A program made the translations under genes and the position numbers. From the NCBI GenBank assembly GCA_032718865.1, contig JALUTQ010000007.1:1550001-1614000 (forward strand): a DNA stretch of 64,000 nucleotides, given 5' to 3'. The notes under the pieces were generated by a model, which was given only the letters and a program-made list of their open reading frames with translations, was not told the DNA's origin and searched no databases. This document shows positions 53,877-64,000 of the stretch, one piece after another. Every line of letters begins with the position of its first letter. The stretch's first letter is position 1. Origin of the DNA: Tilletia caries (lineage: Eukaryota > Basidiomycota > Exobasidiomycetes > Tilletiales > Tilletiaceae).

Positions 53877-56790
53877 ATGTCTTCACCTACTCCCCTTGTG
53901 ATTTCAGATTTCTGCAAAGTCAAGTCCGACATGGCTCCGCCAAAGCTCGCTCCTCACCGTCGGACGACGCCGATCTCGCCAGTCAGCGGAGACACCACCG
54001 CGCTTCTCTCACCTCCAGAATGCCTCTCACCCCAGCCCGAAGCTCCTTGCGAACCCCTTCCAGCCTCTGCCTACTTTGATCTTGTCATCATCGGCTCCGG
54101 GCCTGCTGCTCTCGCTTTGATCGCAAGGCTGATGGAGAAGCGGCCGGCGGCTCTCTACCTGGACGAGGAGCATCGCTATCTACACTGGTTGCACTCTAAA
54201 GATGGCAGCGCCGGACGGAGCGACGGTCGCAAGAAGAATCGACGTGGCGCGACGGTAGAAAGTTCGCCGGGCGCGGCCCCACTCCTTCGGACCCGATACT
54301 TGCCGAACTCGAGCGAGCGAGCCTTCGTGCGATCATTAGAGTCGGAGGAAGAGCAGCTCTCCGACAACAACAACAAAAGCACCAGTACCACCGGTTCGTC
54401 TCGGCCTCTGCGCATCCTCATCCTGGATCGCATCGGTGGCTGGCTCGGGCTGTGGAACCGACTCTTCGCCGCGTATGAGATCCCACATCTCCGCTCGCCC
54501 ATGTTCTTCCATCCGAGCCCGGCAGACCTCGATGCACTTGTAGCATACGCAGAGCGCACGGGTCGCAGCACGCAAGGATCCTGGCAGCCTGATCCCTTGT
54601 CCAGCCCGGCCGCGACGACTGGGTCGGACGGAAAGGAATCCCGGCCCAAGAAACTTGACAAAAGCATGCGACGGAAGCACAAAGACAACATTCTTATTGC
54701 CGCCCAAGCAGCGAGCGAGGGACGTCCCGGTCCAAAAGGACCTGAGCTCATCGAGATCCGCGGCTGTGTTGGCAAGGAGATCACCAAACACCGACGCAAG
54801 AAAGCGCGAGCTCAGCATCACCACAACCACGGTGGCAACCAGCTGGGAGCCGCTGTGAATGAGCGTGATCGTCGAGACTACTTCACTCCTGGCACACGGC
54901 TGTTCCACGACTTCATTCGCGAGGACGTTATTCGTCGATATGGCCTTCCCGGCGACGATCCTAACCAGCTTTGGCCTGATTTGTCGGGTGTACTGCAGCA
55001 GTTGAACGGCGACGACGACGACGACGAGCAAGACGACCGGGCCTACGGTCCGAACAACATCCACGTCGCTCGCGGTGAAGTCAAGGCGATGTCTTGGCAC
55101 CATGACTTGCACATCGCTGGCCAGGCCCACGTCCCCGCCATGCTCATTCGAACTGCAGATGGCTCCGTCCTGGCGGCGGGAACGGTCGTTTCTGCCATTG
55201 GGCCTGGCGGTGTGCCCAATGTGCCCGCTGTGCTCCGGCAGGCGGATGCGAAAAGGGCACAAGCTGAGGCAGACGCTGCTGCTGCTGCGGCCATTGATCC
55301 TGATGCTTCAGCTGAAGTCACCTCGCCAGCGACGGCATCAACCACCAGGCCCATTCGCAGTCCCTTCGGAGAGGGCTGGGCTCACTCCTCTGCCCTTGCG
55401 CTGCCGTCCTTCGAGTTCCCGCCGCCTTCCATCAGCGCCAAGATTCGGAACGCAGCACTAGACCCGGACGTGCCAGGTCCGACGTGCGTTGTCATCGGCG
55501 GCGGTCTGACCTCGGCACAGCTGTGCGTCCTTGCACTTCGAAAGGGGTTCGGCAAGGTCATCCTACTGCTGCGTGGACATCTCAAAGTCAAGCCTTTCGA
55601 CGTCACCCTGGATTGGCTGAGCAAGTGGGCCAACACTATGAAGGTAAGCAGAGGGGATTGACCGCCTTCGTAAGCTCGGGAAGGCAACAGACGCTGACAT
55701 AGACGGGTGTTTATGTGACTTGCAGATGCAATACTGGATGGAGGACGACCCAGCGAGACGTCTGGAAATGCTTCGCTCCGCCCGTAATGGCGGAAGCATC
55801 ACGCCGTCATACGCACGCTATCTACGTGAGCTCGAACGGGCAGGTTTATTGGAGATCCGCACGCACGTCGAGATCGACGACCTGGAGTGGGAGGCTGACG
55901 AGAAAAAGTGGAAGGCCAAGCTGCGCTGCACTTGTGCTGATTCTACTTCATCACCCGCTCCTCCTCCCGCTGCTACCGCTTCGTCACAGGACGACGCAGA
56001 AGACGGAATCGTCGATCAGAGCACCGACTCCGGCCTATTGGGGCATCATGAGCAATGTGAACCCTGTCCCGAGCCAGCCTGCACGGGCGAAGGCTCCCAA
56101 GGTTCCGACTCGGACTGTGACGATCCGCACAAGGGAACCACCTCAAGTAACCTTGACGTCGACCTCGACGCCAGCGAGGACATGGATGTCCCAGACGATA
56201 TCAAGACGAACAACGTCCTCCAGGCCGATTACATCCTCTCCTCAACAGGCCCGATCCTATCCCTGACGGATCTGCCCGCGTTCTCGAACTTGGCTCGTAC
56301 GCACCCTATCGCAAGCTTTGGCGGTCTTCCGCTCGTCAGCGAGGACTTGCAGTGGATGAGCTCAATCGGGACTGGGACGGGGACGCAACAGCAAGCGATG
56401 CCCAAAGCAGCCGCAGGTGCTGAAGAAGGCTCACGAGAACAGCAGCAACAGCCAAGACTGTTCGTAGTGGGAGCCTACTCGGCCCTCCAGCTCGGTCCGG
56501 CGGCGTTCAACCTGGGCGGGATGAGAGAGGCCGCGGAGCGGGTAGGTTCGCGACTCCTGCGGGACTGGGAAGCGGAGGCGGAAGCCAATGATTTCGAAGC
56601 GGAAGCTGAAGCTTATGCTGGGGCAGACGTCGAGGTGCAGGAGGAGGAGAAGATGAAGAAGGAGATTGTGTCGAGAACGAGCTCGACGTCGACGACACAG
56701 CGGCAGAGGACGGAACGGCGGCGAGAACCGTGGCAGACCGGTCGGTGGTCGGCACTGGCGCAGGACGATGCTCTGCTCGTGACGGCCTGA
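53877..56790 (+). CDS. OSGIN-like FAD/NAD(P)-binding oxidoreductase
   Basis: Two exons (53877-55643, 55726-56790) encode 943 aa. The Rossmann entry is FDLVIIGSGPAALALIARLM (dinucleotide-binding GxGxxA). Next come RILILDRIGGWLGLWNRLF and IPHLRSPMFFHPSPADLDAL, similar to OSGIN/L-ornithine-monooxygenase-like flavoproteins. A second dinucleotide site follows: PTCVVIGGGLTSAQLCVLAL (GGGxxS). Then MKMQYWMEDDPARRLEMLRS and ITPSYARYLRELERAGLLEI. Several acidic or Ala-rich insertions (for example residues 455-480 and 700-760) make it longer than relatives. Substrate unknown. An in-frame ATG at 53931 could also serve; 53877 is first after the TATA box. Confidence 0.75.
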
Positions 56791-57218
56791 AGCCAACTCA
56801 TGTACCCACCTCCCGCAAGGCAAGACTCAAAGTTCACTTTCAACGAATTGCAACGTCTTTCCCCTTCCATCTTCAACATCAGTGAGTCGTGTGTTCAAGT
56901 CGGATGAAAGAATGGGGATCAGGGTATGTGCTTTTACAAGGAATGTCGTGAGCGCGTGAGCACAGAGAGAAGGGAAGAGAAAGGTAAGAATAGAAAAGAA
57001 AGTGTGTGTGGGATGAAAGTGCAATGCTACAAGTTGGGTGAGGGTGAGGGTGAGGATTTGAGACCGTCTGTGAAAGCTGCCGAACGGGCCTAAGGGGGGT
57101 ATCGCAAGGAGCAAGAGCTTGGGTGAAGCATACTGTCATCGATAGCGAAAGTCGCGCGTAACGATCGTTCCCGCCGTCTGTTCGTGCGTCGTGGAGAAAG
57201 TGAAGCCGCCCCACCACC
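56791..57218. other. Intergenic region between convergent genes
   Basis: About 430 bp holding two 3' ends. A short GTGAGGGTGAGGGTGAGGAT run occurs at about 57035-57055. Nothing else was recognised. Confidence 0.35.
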
Positions 57219-59221
57219 TCACTGCGCCCCACTCCCCTCAGCCACCTCCCCCAACCTCGCCAACCTCAGAATCCTCGCCAACTCCCGCTTGACGTCCTCC
57301 AACCCTTTTTCCACACTCGCCCGATGCGCCTCCTCCTCCTCGAGCTGGGAGACGAGGCTGTCGATGTGGGTCTGGGCCCAGGTCTCCATCTTGACCCGCT
57401 CGGACTCGAGGCCTTGCAGGACCCGGCGGAAGGGCGCGAGGGTGTCTTCGTCATCTCCTTCTTCGCCTTCCTTGGTGCCCGCTCCTGCTGCTGTGGGTTT
57501 GGATACCTTGACGGGTATTTTGGTTTTGGATTTGGGCGTGATCGGCGTCCCCGGCTGTATCCCATTCCCATTCCCATTCCCATTCCCCGCCTCCGCGCCC
57601 GCCTGCTGCCCCACAGCCATAGCCCTACCCAACAGACTGACCTCAGCAACGCGCGCCCTAAGCGCCTCCAACTCGACCCGCTCCTTCTCCTGCGCGACTT
57701 TAATCTCCTCCTTCAGCGCCCCGACCTCCGCCTTCCAGCTCTCCCTCGTCCGTTTCCACTCGAGCGCAACAGCATCATAGCCCGCCTCCGCCCTCGCTCG
57801 TTCCCTGCGCTCCCGTCCCAACTCATCCTCAACCGCACGCACACGCGCACCCCACTCGCGTCCCTGTCGCCCGCGCTCGTGCGACTCGGCCTCGGCGCGT
57901 CGGGCGCGTTCGAGCGCGTCGATCACGCTGCGGTCTTTGCGGTGCAGTTGGGAGGCAAGGGTGTCGGCTTCGGTGCGGGCGCGGTGGACCGAGTCGCGGA
58001 GGGTGTCTCGGTCGCGCTCGAGGGCGGAGAGGGAGCGTTGGGCGTGGGCGAGTTGGGCGGAGGTGGAGTCCAGCGTGGAGCGCACGGCGTCGAGCTCGGT
58101 GGTGAGTGCATGGATGACTTTGGTCGAGGTGGTCTCTTTCCCGCCGCCGCCGCCGCCGGCTGCTGTGCCTCCGTTAGCTGCGAGTGCGGTCCCGCTGATG
58201 GATTTGGAAGGGTGGGTGGGGTCGTCCATGGCGGTGGAGGAGCCCTGTGCGTTCCTGGAAAGAAGGACATTGACGAGCTGGGTCATGTTTGCCAGCCGAC
58301 GCTGTTCCGACGCCTGGGTGGGCTGGGCAAAGGACGGTGCGCCGCTGGCGGTGGAGATTCGGCGCGTGCGCGGGGTCGTGGCCGTGGAGCGTACGGAGGT
58401 CATCGACGGAGTCGGACTCGTTGCGCGCGGTGGACGCTGAGGCTGTCGCTCGGGTGACTGAGAGGGATGAGCTAAGGAGATGCTGCTGCTGGAGGAAGCC
58501 GCGGCTACCATGTGTGGAGCGAGGGAGGAGCTCAAGTCATCGTCTCCGACTGGTATGGATTCTGCAGACGCAGTCGCGGAGAGAGAAGGTCTACCCTGCT
58601 GCTGTTCCTCATGAGCCGCGCTGAGTCCGTTCGGGGTTGAGGCAGGATGTAGGGGCGAGGCCGATCGGGAGGGAGGCCCCGTGATGGAAGCGGTGAGCGA
58701 GTTGGCGCGGTTGGATGCCATGTCGAGCGAGCCTGCCTCTCTCCTCCTCCGCACGGGCCGGGTGAGGGACGTCGAGGGCGGGTAGTGCTGCGGATGACCT
58801 GGGTTCCGTGAGGATGTGGATGAGGAGGAGGAGGATGATGATGCGCCGGGGGAGAGGAGGGAGACGGCGGGTGTGCTCATCCTTCGGGTGTGCGCCGGTG
58901 CTGTTGCTGTTGACGATGAGGATGAGGATGCGACGGGGGCCGGGATCATCGAGGGGCTGGCAGCCTCAGCACCAGCGCCAGCGCCAGCGCTAGCAGAGGG
59001 CGATCCTCCTCCTCCTCCTCCTCCTGCTGCTCCAGCTGGCGCTGCTGCCGAGGTCGACGAGTTGCCAGAATACCTGGCCGCGAGGATCTGGATCGCAGTC
59101 GGCGCAGGCTGGTCTCCGTCGGTGACCGCGATGGCAGAGCCAGTGGGAACCTGTGCGCTGCGGAGGGAGGTGACGCGTCTGCGCGCTGCTTGCTGCTGCT
59201 GCTGCTGTTCTTCTGGCGCGA

Positions 59222-59252
<31 letters not shown>

Positions 59253-59432
59253 GATGGTCCGGTTGCTCTTGATGCTGTCGATGCTCCCACCCAGACTCCC
59301 GCTGTCGCCGCCATCGCCGTCGCCGGTGGTGCTGCTGCCCTTGGCTGCCATGGTTGTGAGCGTCTCTCTTCTGGTATGCTGTGCTATGGGATGCTGTTGT
59401 TGTGTGTCGGAGATGTTCGTGGTGAAGGTCAT
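57219..59432 (-). CDS. Ser-rich coiled-coil protein, possibly She3-like mRNA transport adaptor
   Basis: One exon, 737 aa. Residues 1-400 are disordered: Ala, Ser, Thr, Gln runs with many microsatellite-coded stretches. A conserved-looking helix starts near residue 400 (QRRLANMTQLVNVLLSRNAQ). After a Gly-rich linker a long coiled coil runs from STKVIHALTTELDAVRSTLD to about residue 650, with heptads rich in Ala, Glu, Arg (SALERDRDTLRDSVHRARTE, KDRSVIDALERARRAEAES, VRAVEDELGRERRERARAE). The phrase TKVIHALTTELDAVRS at the coil start resembles fungal She3 family proteins, but this is a weak match by eye. An alternative start is the ATG at 59351. A (CCCATT)n hexanucleotide run at 57561-57586 codes for Gly-Asn repeats. 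Confidence 0.6.
57561..57586 (+). repeat. (CCCATT)n hexanucleotide microsatellite in coding sequence
   Basis: About four units in frame, encoding alternating Gly-Asn on the minus strand. Confidence 0.85.
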
Positions 59433-59592
59433 CCTGAGGTATGAATGGGACAGGGAGCACACTGGTCCCTCTCACACCTCACACGGACCTCCTCTCTGCA
59501 GTGAGTGCATCTGATTCACACATGGAATGCATTGGATTTCACGTATACATGCAGTGCAAGCTGGCCTGGCATTGGAAAGCGAATCGTCCTCA

Positions 59593-61713
59593 TCACGGCG
59601 ACCCAGCACCCGGCTTCGGCCCGCCAGCCAACGAGCCCCTCGGCTTCAACTTGATCGAAAGTCGCGGTCGATTCGTAGCAGCCGGTCCTGCTCCTCCCCC
59701 CGGCCCACCCGTCAAAGGAGTAGACGACTCCGACTTGCCAACCGAAGACGGCGGCAACATGCTCGTCGGCGAGCTCACAAGTTCCGACTTACTACGACCC
59801 AACGCTACACCAGCAGCAGCCGTGGCCGAAGACGATCCCAGGCTGGCCGATCCCGATCCCGAAGACGATGGACGGACTGCGAGGACGGGCACAGCCAACG
59901 GCGGCTGCTCGTGGACCGTCAACGTCGGCGTCGAAGGCACAAACGCAGTCCCGTACCTCAACATCGTCGGCAACGTCGTCCGCTGGGTGAAATGCGATGT
60001 ACTGCCGCCCCCAGCTCCGACTCGTACCGCCGGTCCCGGTCCCGGTCCCGGTCCCGGTCCCGGTCCCGCCTCAGCATGAGTCCCAGTGGAGGCCGAGGCT
60101 GTGGAGGAGGACGAGAAGAAGGAGGCAGCGGCGAAGAAACCGGTGGGTGCTGTTGAGGTGAACGGTTGGAGGGCGAGCTCGCCCCAGCCGGGTGGTCGGG
60201 GTGTTTTCCGTCTCTTGCGCGGTGAGTTGTCGGCCTTCCCCTGTTCGGTCTTCGCTCGTTGTACTCCGCCATTCTCCTGTTCCTGCTCCTTCTGCTTATT
60301 CCGCACTTCCACCATAATCACATCATCGTCATCATCTTCCTTCTCTTGTGCCTTCCCCTTGCCCTTCCCTGACGAGGACGACTCCCCCACCGGAGGCGGA
60401 GAAGCAGGCGGCGTCAGCCGACTCGACACAACCTTCACACTCTCGTCCGCCAAACCCGACGGCAACATGATCACCTCCCCAACCCCCATCCGCACCCTCC
60501 TCTCCTCCTCCCTACGCTCCATCTCCACCTCAGCCGCGCGCGCACTGGCCTCCTCCGTGGCAGAGATCAGTCTCCGAAGACTGTTCTGCGCCAGACGGGC
60601 AGCGTGCAGTTTCCGATCGACGAGGAGCGTACTGCTACTACTCCCAGCAGTCCCAGTCCCAGTCCCGCTGTAAGCCGCATTCGAAGAAGAAGCGCCCTTG
60701 TTGTCCTCTGTCCCAATCGTAGGCCACCCGCCAGTCGTGCCCGTGCTCGTGAAAACCGGAGTCCGGCGCCAGGTATGTCGGGGCGGGAACGCAGGCAGAT
60801 GCGGCGGAATCACATCCTGACACGCGCGCAGATAGCTCAGCGTCTGCTTGCTCAGTAGGCCATGTGCGTCCCGGTGGGTGTGTATCGGTGGGGGGTTCGG
60901 GTTCGGGATGGTGCCGATGGGGGGTGGGGGCGCGTCGGTGTCGAGCAGCAGGGCGAGTTCATGCATGGGATGCAGCGGCGGGGCATCCGGGTTCTCGAAG
61001 GCGTAAGCTGGGGGAGGTCCGCTGGGGCTGTGGAAGATAGGCACGGGCTGTTTGGGCGGCTTGAAGAGCAGACCTGAGTGCGGCACCGGTCTGACCTGAT
61101 CCCTAGACGAGGTCGAGTGGGACGGGTACAGATCCCAGTTCGGCTGCTGCTCGTCGTCCTCGTCCCTATCTTCCTCCGAGTCGAGCCAGTCGTCGGTGGA
61201 AGGAGTCCAGTGCGAACTGCGCAACGCATGACTCCGACCATTTGCAGACCCAAACCGACCGAGCGGGGGAAGGTGCGTGCCCCCTCCTCCCACCCCGACA
61301 TCCACCCCCGAAGTAAGCCTCCCCCGCGCGCCCACCCCAAGCCTGGAACAATCAACGTCCCCCCTCCCCCTCAAATACGCGCCCAACTCGCCATACTTCA
61401 TCCCATACACAGAGCGCGTACTGCCCACATACCCCAACGCGCGGATCCAATCCCTCCCATCCGGAGACGTCGACGAGCCGAGAGTGGTGGAGGCGCGGGC
61501 GACGAGGGTGACGAGTGTGCGGAGGTGGCCGTCGAGCAGGGCGCGGAGGTGGGCGAGGAAGGATTGGGTGCAGCTGATTTGGAGCTGGGTTTTGTCGGAT
61601 TGGTCGCTGCTGCTGGGCGGCGGCTGGAGGCGGAGGAGGAAGGTGAGGATCAGTCTGTTCAGGCTGTCCTCGACAGATTCGGGCAGCCGCCGTCGGGAGC
61701 CTGGCAGACTCAT
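59593..61713 (-). CDS. TAF8: TFIID subunit TAF8
   Basis: A single exon of 706 aa. Residues near the start form helices of a histone-fold (LPESVEDSLNRLILTFLLRL, CTQSFLAHLRALLDGHLRTL, VTLVARASTTLGSS), then DWIRALGYVGSTRSVYGM. A Pro-rich linker leads to CQDVIPPHLPAFPPRHTWRR, the diagnostic TAF8 C-terminal domain motif. Helices with many Ala and Arg follow (LHAARLAQNSLRRLISATEE). In TFIID, TAF8 pairs with TAF10 and anchors TAF2. The tail is disordered, with a Lys/Arg cluster (PRKRRKTPRPPG) that can serve as a nuclear signal and a Pro-Gly repeat coded by (GGTCCC)n. The start at 61713 (MSLPGSRRR) is the first in-frame ATG. Confidence 0.82.
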   Translation of the reverse strand: MSLPGSRRRLPESVEDSLNRLILTFLLRLQPPPSSSDQSDKTQLQISCTQSFLAHLRALLDGHLRTLVTLVARASTTLGSSTSPDGRDWIRALGYVGSTRSVYGMKYGELGAYLRGRGDVDCSRLGVGARGRLTSGVDVGVGGGGTHLPPLGRFGSANGRSHALRSSHWTPSTDDWLDSEEDRDEDDEQQPNWDLYPSHSTSSRDQVRPVPHSGLLFKPPKQPVPIFHSPSGPPPAYAFENPDAPPLHPMHELALLLDTDAPPPPIGTIPNPNPPPIHTHRDAHGLLSKQTLSYLRACQDVIPPHLPAFPPRHTWRRTPVFTSTGTTGGWPTIGTEDNKGASSSNAAYSGTGTGTAGSSSSTLLVDRKLHAARLAQNSLRRLISATEEASARAAEVEMERREEERRVRMGVGEVIMLPSGLADESVKVVSSRLTPPASPPPVGESSSSGKGKGKAQEKEDDDDDVIMVEVRNKQKEQEQENGGVQRAKTEQGKADNSPRKRRKTPRPPGWGELALQPFTSTAPTGFFAAASFFSSSSTASASTGTHAEAGPGPGPGPGPGPAVRVGAGGGSTSHFTQRTTLPTMLRYGTAFVPSTPTLTVHEQPPLAVPVLAVRPSSSGSGSASLGSSSATAAAGVALGRSKSELVSSPTSMLPPSSVGKSESSTPLTGGPGGGAGPAATNRPRLSIKLKPRGSLAGGPKPGAGSP
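60032..60068 (+). repeat. (GGTCCC)n hexanucleotide microsatellite in TAF8
   Basis: Six units, in frame, encoding a Pro-Gly repeat on the minus strand. Confidence 0.9.
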
Positions 61714-62459
61714 CCCTCGGTTGGTTGTTGGTGGATGGTCGTTAGGGTTAGCGGAGCTCTCCCTCTCCAATCGGAAGCCCGAGTGATCTCAAAGTGCTTT
61801 TGGTTTGAAAATTCTGGCTCGTTAAAGTTGAAAAGCTTAGTCAGCACTCCCTGTCGGTTCGACGGTTCGGCACGCGCCTCATTCCTCTTTCTTCTCCCTC
61901 ACTGCCAAGCGACGTCTCCTCATCCTACCTCTCTGATCATCCTCCTTGATGCCTATAGATCTCCTCTCTTTCATCTTCCCCTCCTTTTACTTCTCCCAGC
62001 GCATCACGTCGACACTTGACTCCTTGGACTTCGAGCACTCGCTTAGCCGTTTCACCTCGTCGACAAGTCCGGTAAGGCCAGTGGCATTCTGTCGGGCTGA
62101 CAACATACAAATCTCGACCAGAATTAACAAACATTCCTCCTCGCAGCATTCTTCGATGCATCACAACACCTGCATCATGCACCACAACAGCTGACGCTGT
62201 TTATTCCCTTCTGTCCTATGCTAAATCTGCTGATGTCTCCTCAACGTCTCACCAGAAACCCGGGCTCGGCATCGAGGGCTTGCCGGAGTCTCCCGCTCCA
62301 ACGCTTCCCTTAAGAGCAGGCCTCTCCCTTCGATTCCTTTCCTCTTTCCTGTTTTTTTCTCCCCCCCGTACTCCCGTACAACTAACTTACCCGTTACCCA
62401 GCTTACCAGCATTTTAAAACCCCGAACAACCCCAACACCCCATCATCTACTTCATCATT
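61714..62459. promoter_or_regulatory. Divergent promoter between TAF8 and the repeat-containing gene
   Basis: About 745 bp. CAT-rich words at 62150-62190 (GCATCACAACACCTGCATCA) and a T-rich tract at 62346-62360 were noted. No clear TATA box, RNA gene or conserved coding region. Confidence 0.35.
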
Positions 62460-63789
62460 ATGTCCACCTTCCGAAGCCTGTCCAACACCAAGTCCATTCG
62501 CCAGCCCACTGTCCTGGCGACCATCCAGTCCAACAACAAGACCACCGGCAAGCCCATTCGCCAGCCCACTGTCCTGGCCACCGTCAAGCCCAACAAGAAG
62601 ACCACCCACCAGACCATGGACCAGCCCACTGTCCTGGCCACTGTCAATGTCTGCAACGAAGCTAACAACATGTGAGTATCTTCTTCTCACGTCTTGACTT
62701 AGCATAGCAGCAAAAACTGACAAGACATTACTTCATCCGCTGATGCTCCCCACCAGTATCACCGATAAATCCCTCGTCGCCGACCAAGCGGAGGTCAAGA
62801 TCCTCAAAGACACCGTTGACGCCAGCCACAACGCTGATCTGCTCGTCGAAACGTCGCTCGACTCTGCAGTCGAATTGTCCCTCCTCTCAGACAAAGGGGA
62901 GGACAAAGTTCACATCACCAGGGAGATCCCGTTGACGTGGCCGGATGGCCCCGTTCCTTCCATCCTCGTCACTGGACCTACCAACTCTAGCTTAACCTCG
63001 GCTGCCTACTATGCCAACATGCCGAAATCAATCTCGCCTGGATTCCTCCAAGTTCCTGGGGCCAGGCCTTCTTTCTACAACACTCCTTCGCTCTCAACCC
63101 GATGGAGTCTGCGCAAGACCCATTCCTTCCGAGCCGACCTCAGAGACGCTGAGCTCGCCAACGCTTTTCTCGACAACGACGACACCGACCCCGTGCTCAA
63201 TACTTCCCTCAACAACTTGCTCAACTTCGACGTCCTCGCAGACTGGGAGAAGGTCGAAGTCCCGAAGAACGCCGCTTCCGTCGAAGAAGACGCCTCCTTC
63301 AACTCGGAGCGTAACTTCGTCTCCGTCGCCGACGTTGACGCCGCCCTTCGCACGTACACAAAGCCCACGCCGGCTCCTCAATGCTCCCCCCTACCAACGT
63401 CTACTGATAGTCTTGCCCCCACCGTCACCATGACGGGTCCTTTCACCTCGGGCTGGAGACCGACCTTGTCAGCTCATAAGGCCACGGAGACGCTCATTAA
63501 ATCGTCTTCGGTCGCCTCCAAGAACAACTCGATTGGGAGCAGCAAGGCGAAGATCGGGTGCAAATCCTCGTCTTCATCACCCTTCCAGATCAAGTCGATT
63601 GGGAGCGGCAAGGCGACGACCGGGCGCAAATCCTTGTCTTTGGCTGCCTCCATGATCAAGTCGATTGGGAGCAGCAAGACGACCACGATGGAGCGCGTCA
63701 GCCGGGTCCCGACTGCGCGAGCGTCGCCCCAACCTGCGACTGAGCGCGTCACTCGGAGCTCGACTCGGCGGGCTGCGCCCCGAACCTAA
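62460..63789 (+). CDS. Unrecognised repeat-containing protein
   Basis: Two exons (62460-62671, 62757-63789) encode 414 aa. The first exon holds three units of 20 residues built on (I/M)(R/D)QPTVLAT(I/V) followed by NNK/NKK and Thr. The middle is acidic and Ser/Leu-rich with no obvious domain (DLRDAELANAFLDNDDTDPV, NFDVLADWEKVEVPKN). The end has three copies of SIGS(S/G)K(A/T) spaced 20-24 residues, with Lys and Ser, then a basic Arg/Thr tail (RSSTRRAAPRT). No family recognised. Repeats at both ends, basic tail and no hydrophobic segment suggest a soluble, perhaps nucleic-acid- or microtubule-associated protein; this is a guess. No stop is lost across the intron. Confidence 0.65.
62493..62650 (+). 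repeat. Three 60-bp in-frame tandem units in exon 1 of the unrecognised gene
   Basis: The core CAGCCCACTGTCCTGGC recurs at about 62503, 62563 and 62623, exactly 60 bp apart. The first two units also share CCCATTCGC before it. Confidence 0.85.
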
Positions 63790-63946
63790 ATCAACGACGG
63801 CTTCGTTGCAGTTCTCAAAAAATTCCCCCGCTACTAGACCGATTCGAATCGAGTGAGTTTGCTCCCTTCCCCCTTACTGCCTCATCTGGGTCCCATTCCT
63901 GACACGGACGCACCCTTTATGTGCTCCCTCCTGACTTTGCAGGGTG

Positions 63947-64000
63947 ATGACGGACAACAACATCTTCGGTTCCTATCGGCCTCCACTTTCACCAACACAG
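63947..64000 (+). CDS. 5' end of a gene leaving the window
   Basis: A GTGAGT donor at 63852 and a TTTGCAG acceptor ending at 63943 define a likely 5' untranslated intron. The next ATG, at 63947, opens MTDNNIFGSYRPPLSPTQ and the frame is open at the window edge. Too short to identify. Confidence 0.4.
   Translation, partial: MTDNNIFGSYRPPLSPTQ

Noticed and set aside
1..64000. CRISPR arrays, rRNA genes, bacterial-type operons
   Set aside because: No regularly spaced direct repeats with unique spacers, no rRNA-like sequence, and the genes have spliceosomal introns.

Overview
The window is nuclear DNA of a fungus, almost certainly a basidiomycete. It is gene-dense and GC-rich. Most genes carry several introns of about 60-130 nt with GTGAGT/GTACGT donors and CAG/TAG acceptors. 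The conserved genes are fungal or eukaryotic in type (GET1, YKT6, ATG18, CCH1, PMP3, SPT5, ATP15, TAF8). Sub-phylum assignment (Ustilaginomycotina-like) is only a guess. Almost every intron-containing model below was checked for reading-frame continuity across all its junctions.

Left part (0.2-8.3 kb): a REEP/YOP1 protein, convergent GET1, a small zinc-ribbon protein, an HST2-type sirtuin and a cytosolic SSA-type HSP70. From 8.3 to 10.3 kb is a gene-poor stretch. It holds an inverted, decayed copy of the 3' end of the SYLF/Ysc84-like gene found at 11.4-13.7 kb, short direct repeats and a G-run. PMP3 and the complete SYLF gene follow.

Middle (14-34 kb): a 1006-aa protein with two thioredoxin-fold (SH3BGR-like) domains, a METTL13-like methyltransferase with six exons, the SNARE YKT6, the very large calcium channel gene CCH1 (16 exons, 2632 aa), ATP15 (ATP synthase epsilon) and ATG18.

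Accessory region (34.9-43.7 kb): this is the unusual part. A Fanzor (eukaryotic TnpB-like, RNA-guided nuclease family) gene is cut inside its RuvC-I motif by a 796-bp DNA element. That element has 19-bp perfect terminal inverted repeats and a 6-bp target-site duplication; without it and one duplication copy the frame is open for 474 codons. Next to it lies a patchwork of truncated pieces of otherwise conserved genes: a CDF transporter tail, dienoyl/enoyl-CoA isomerase pieces, DID2/CHMP1 pieces, the orotate phosphoribosyltransferase C-terminus, the C-terminal half of an ATP-dependent DNA ligase, and an RSE1/SF3B3 piece. They lie in mixed orientation.

Right part (44-64 kb): SPT5, a bHLH regulator with a very long loop, an 801-aa protein with leucine-rich stretches, an OSGIN-like FAD protein, a She3-like coiled-coil protein, TAF8, an unrecognised repeat-containing protein, and the 5' end of a gene leaving the window.
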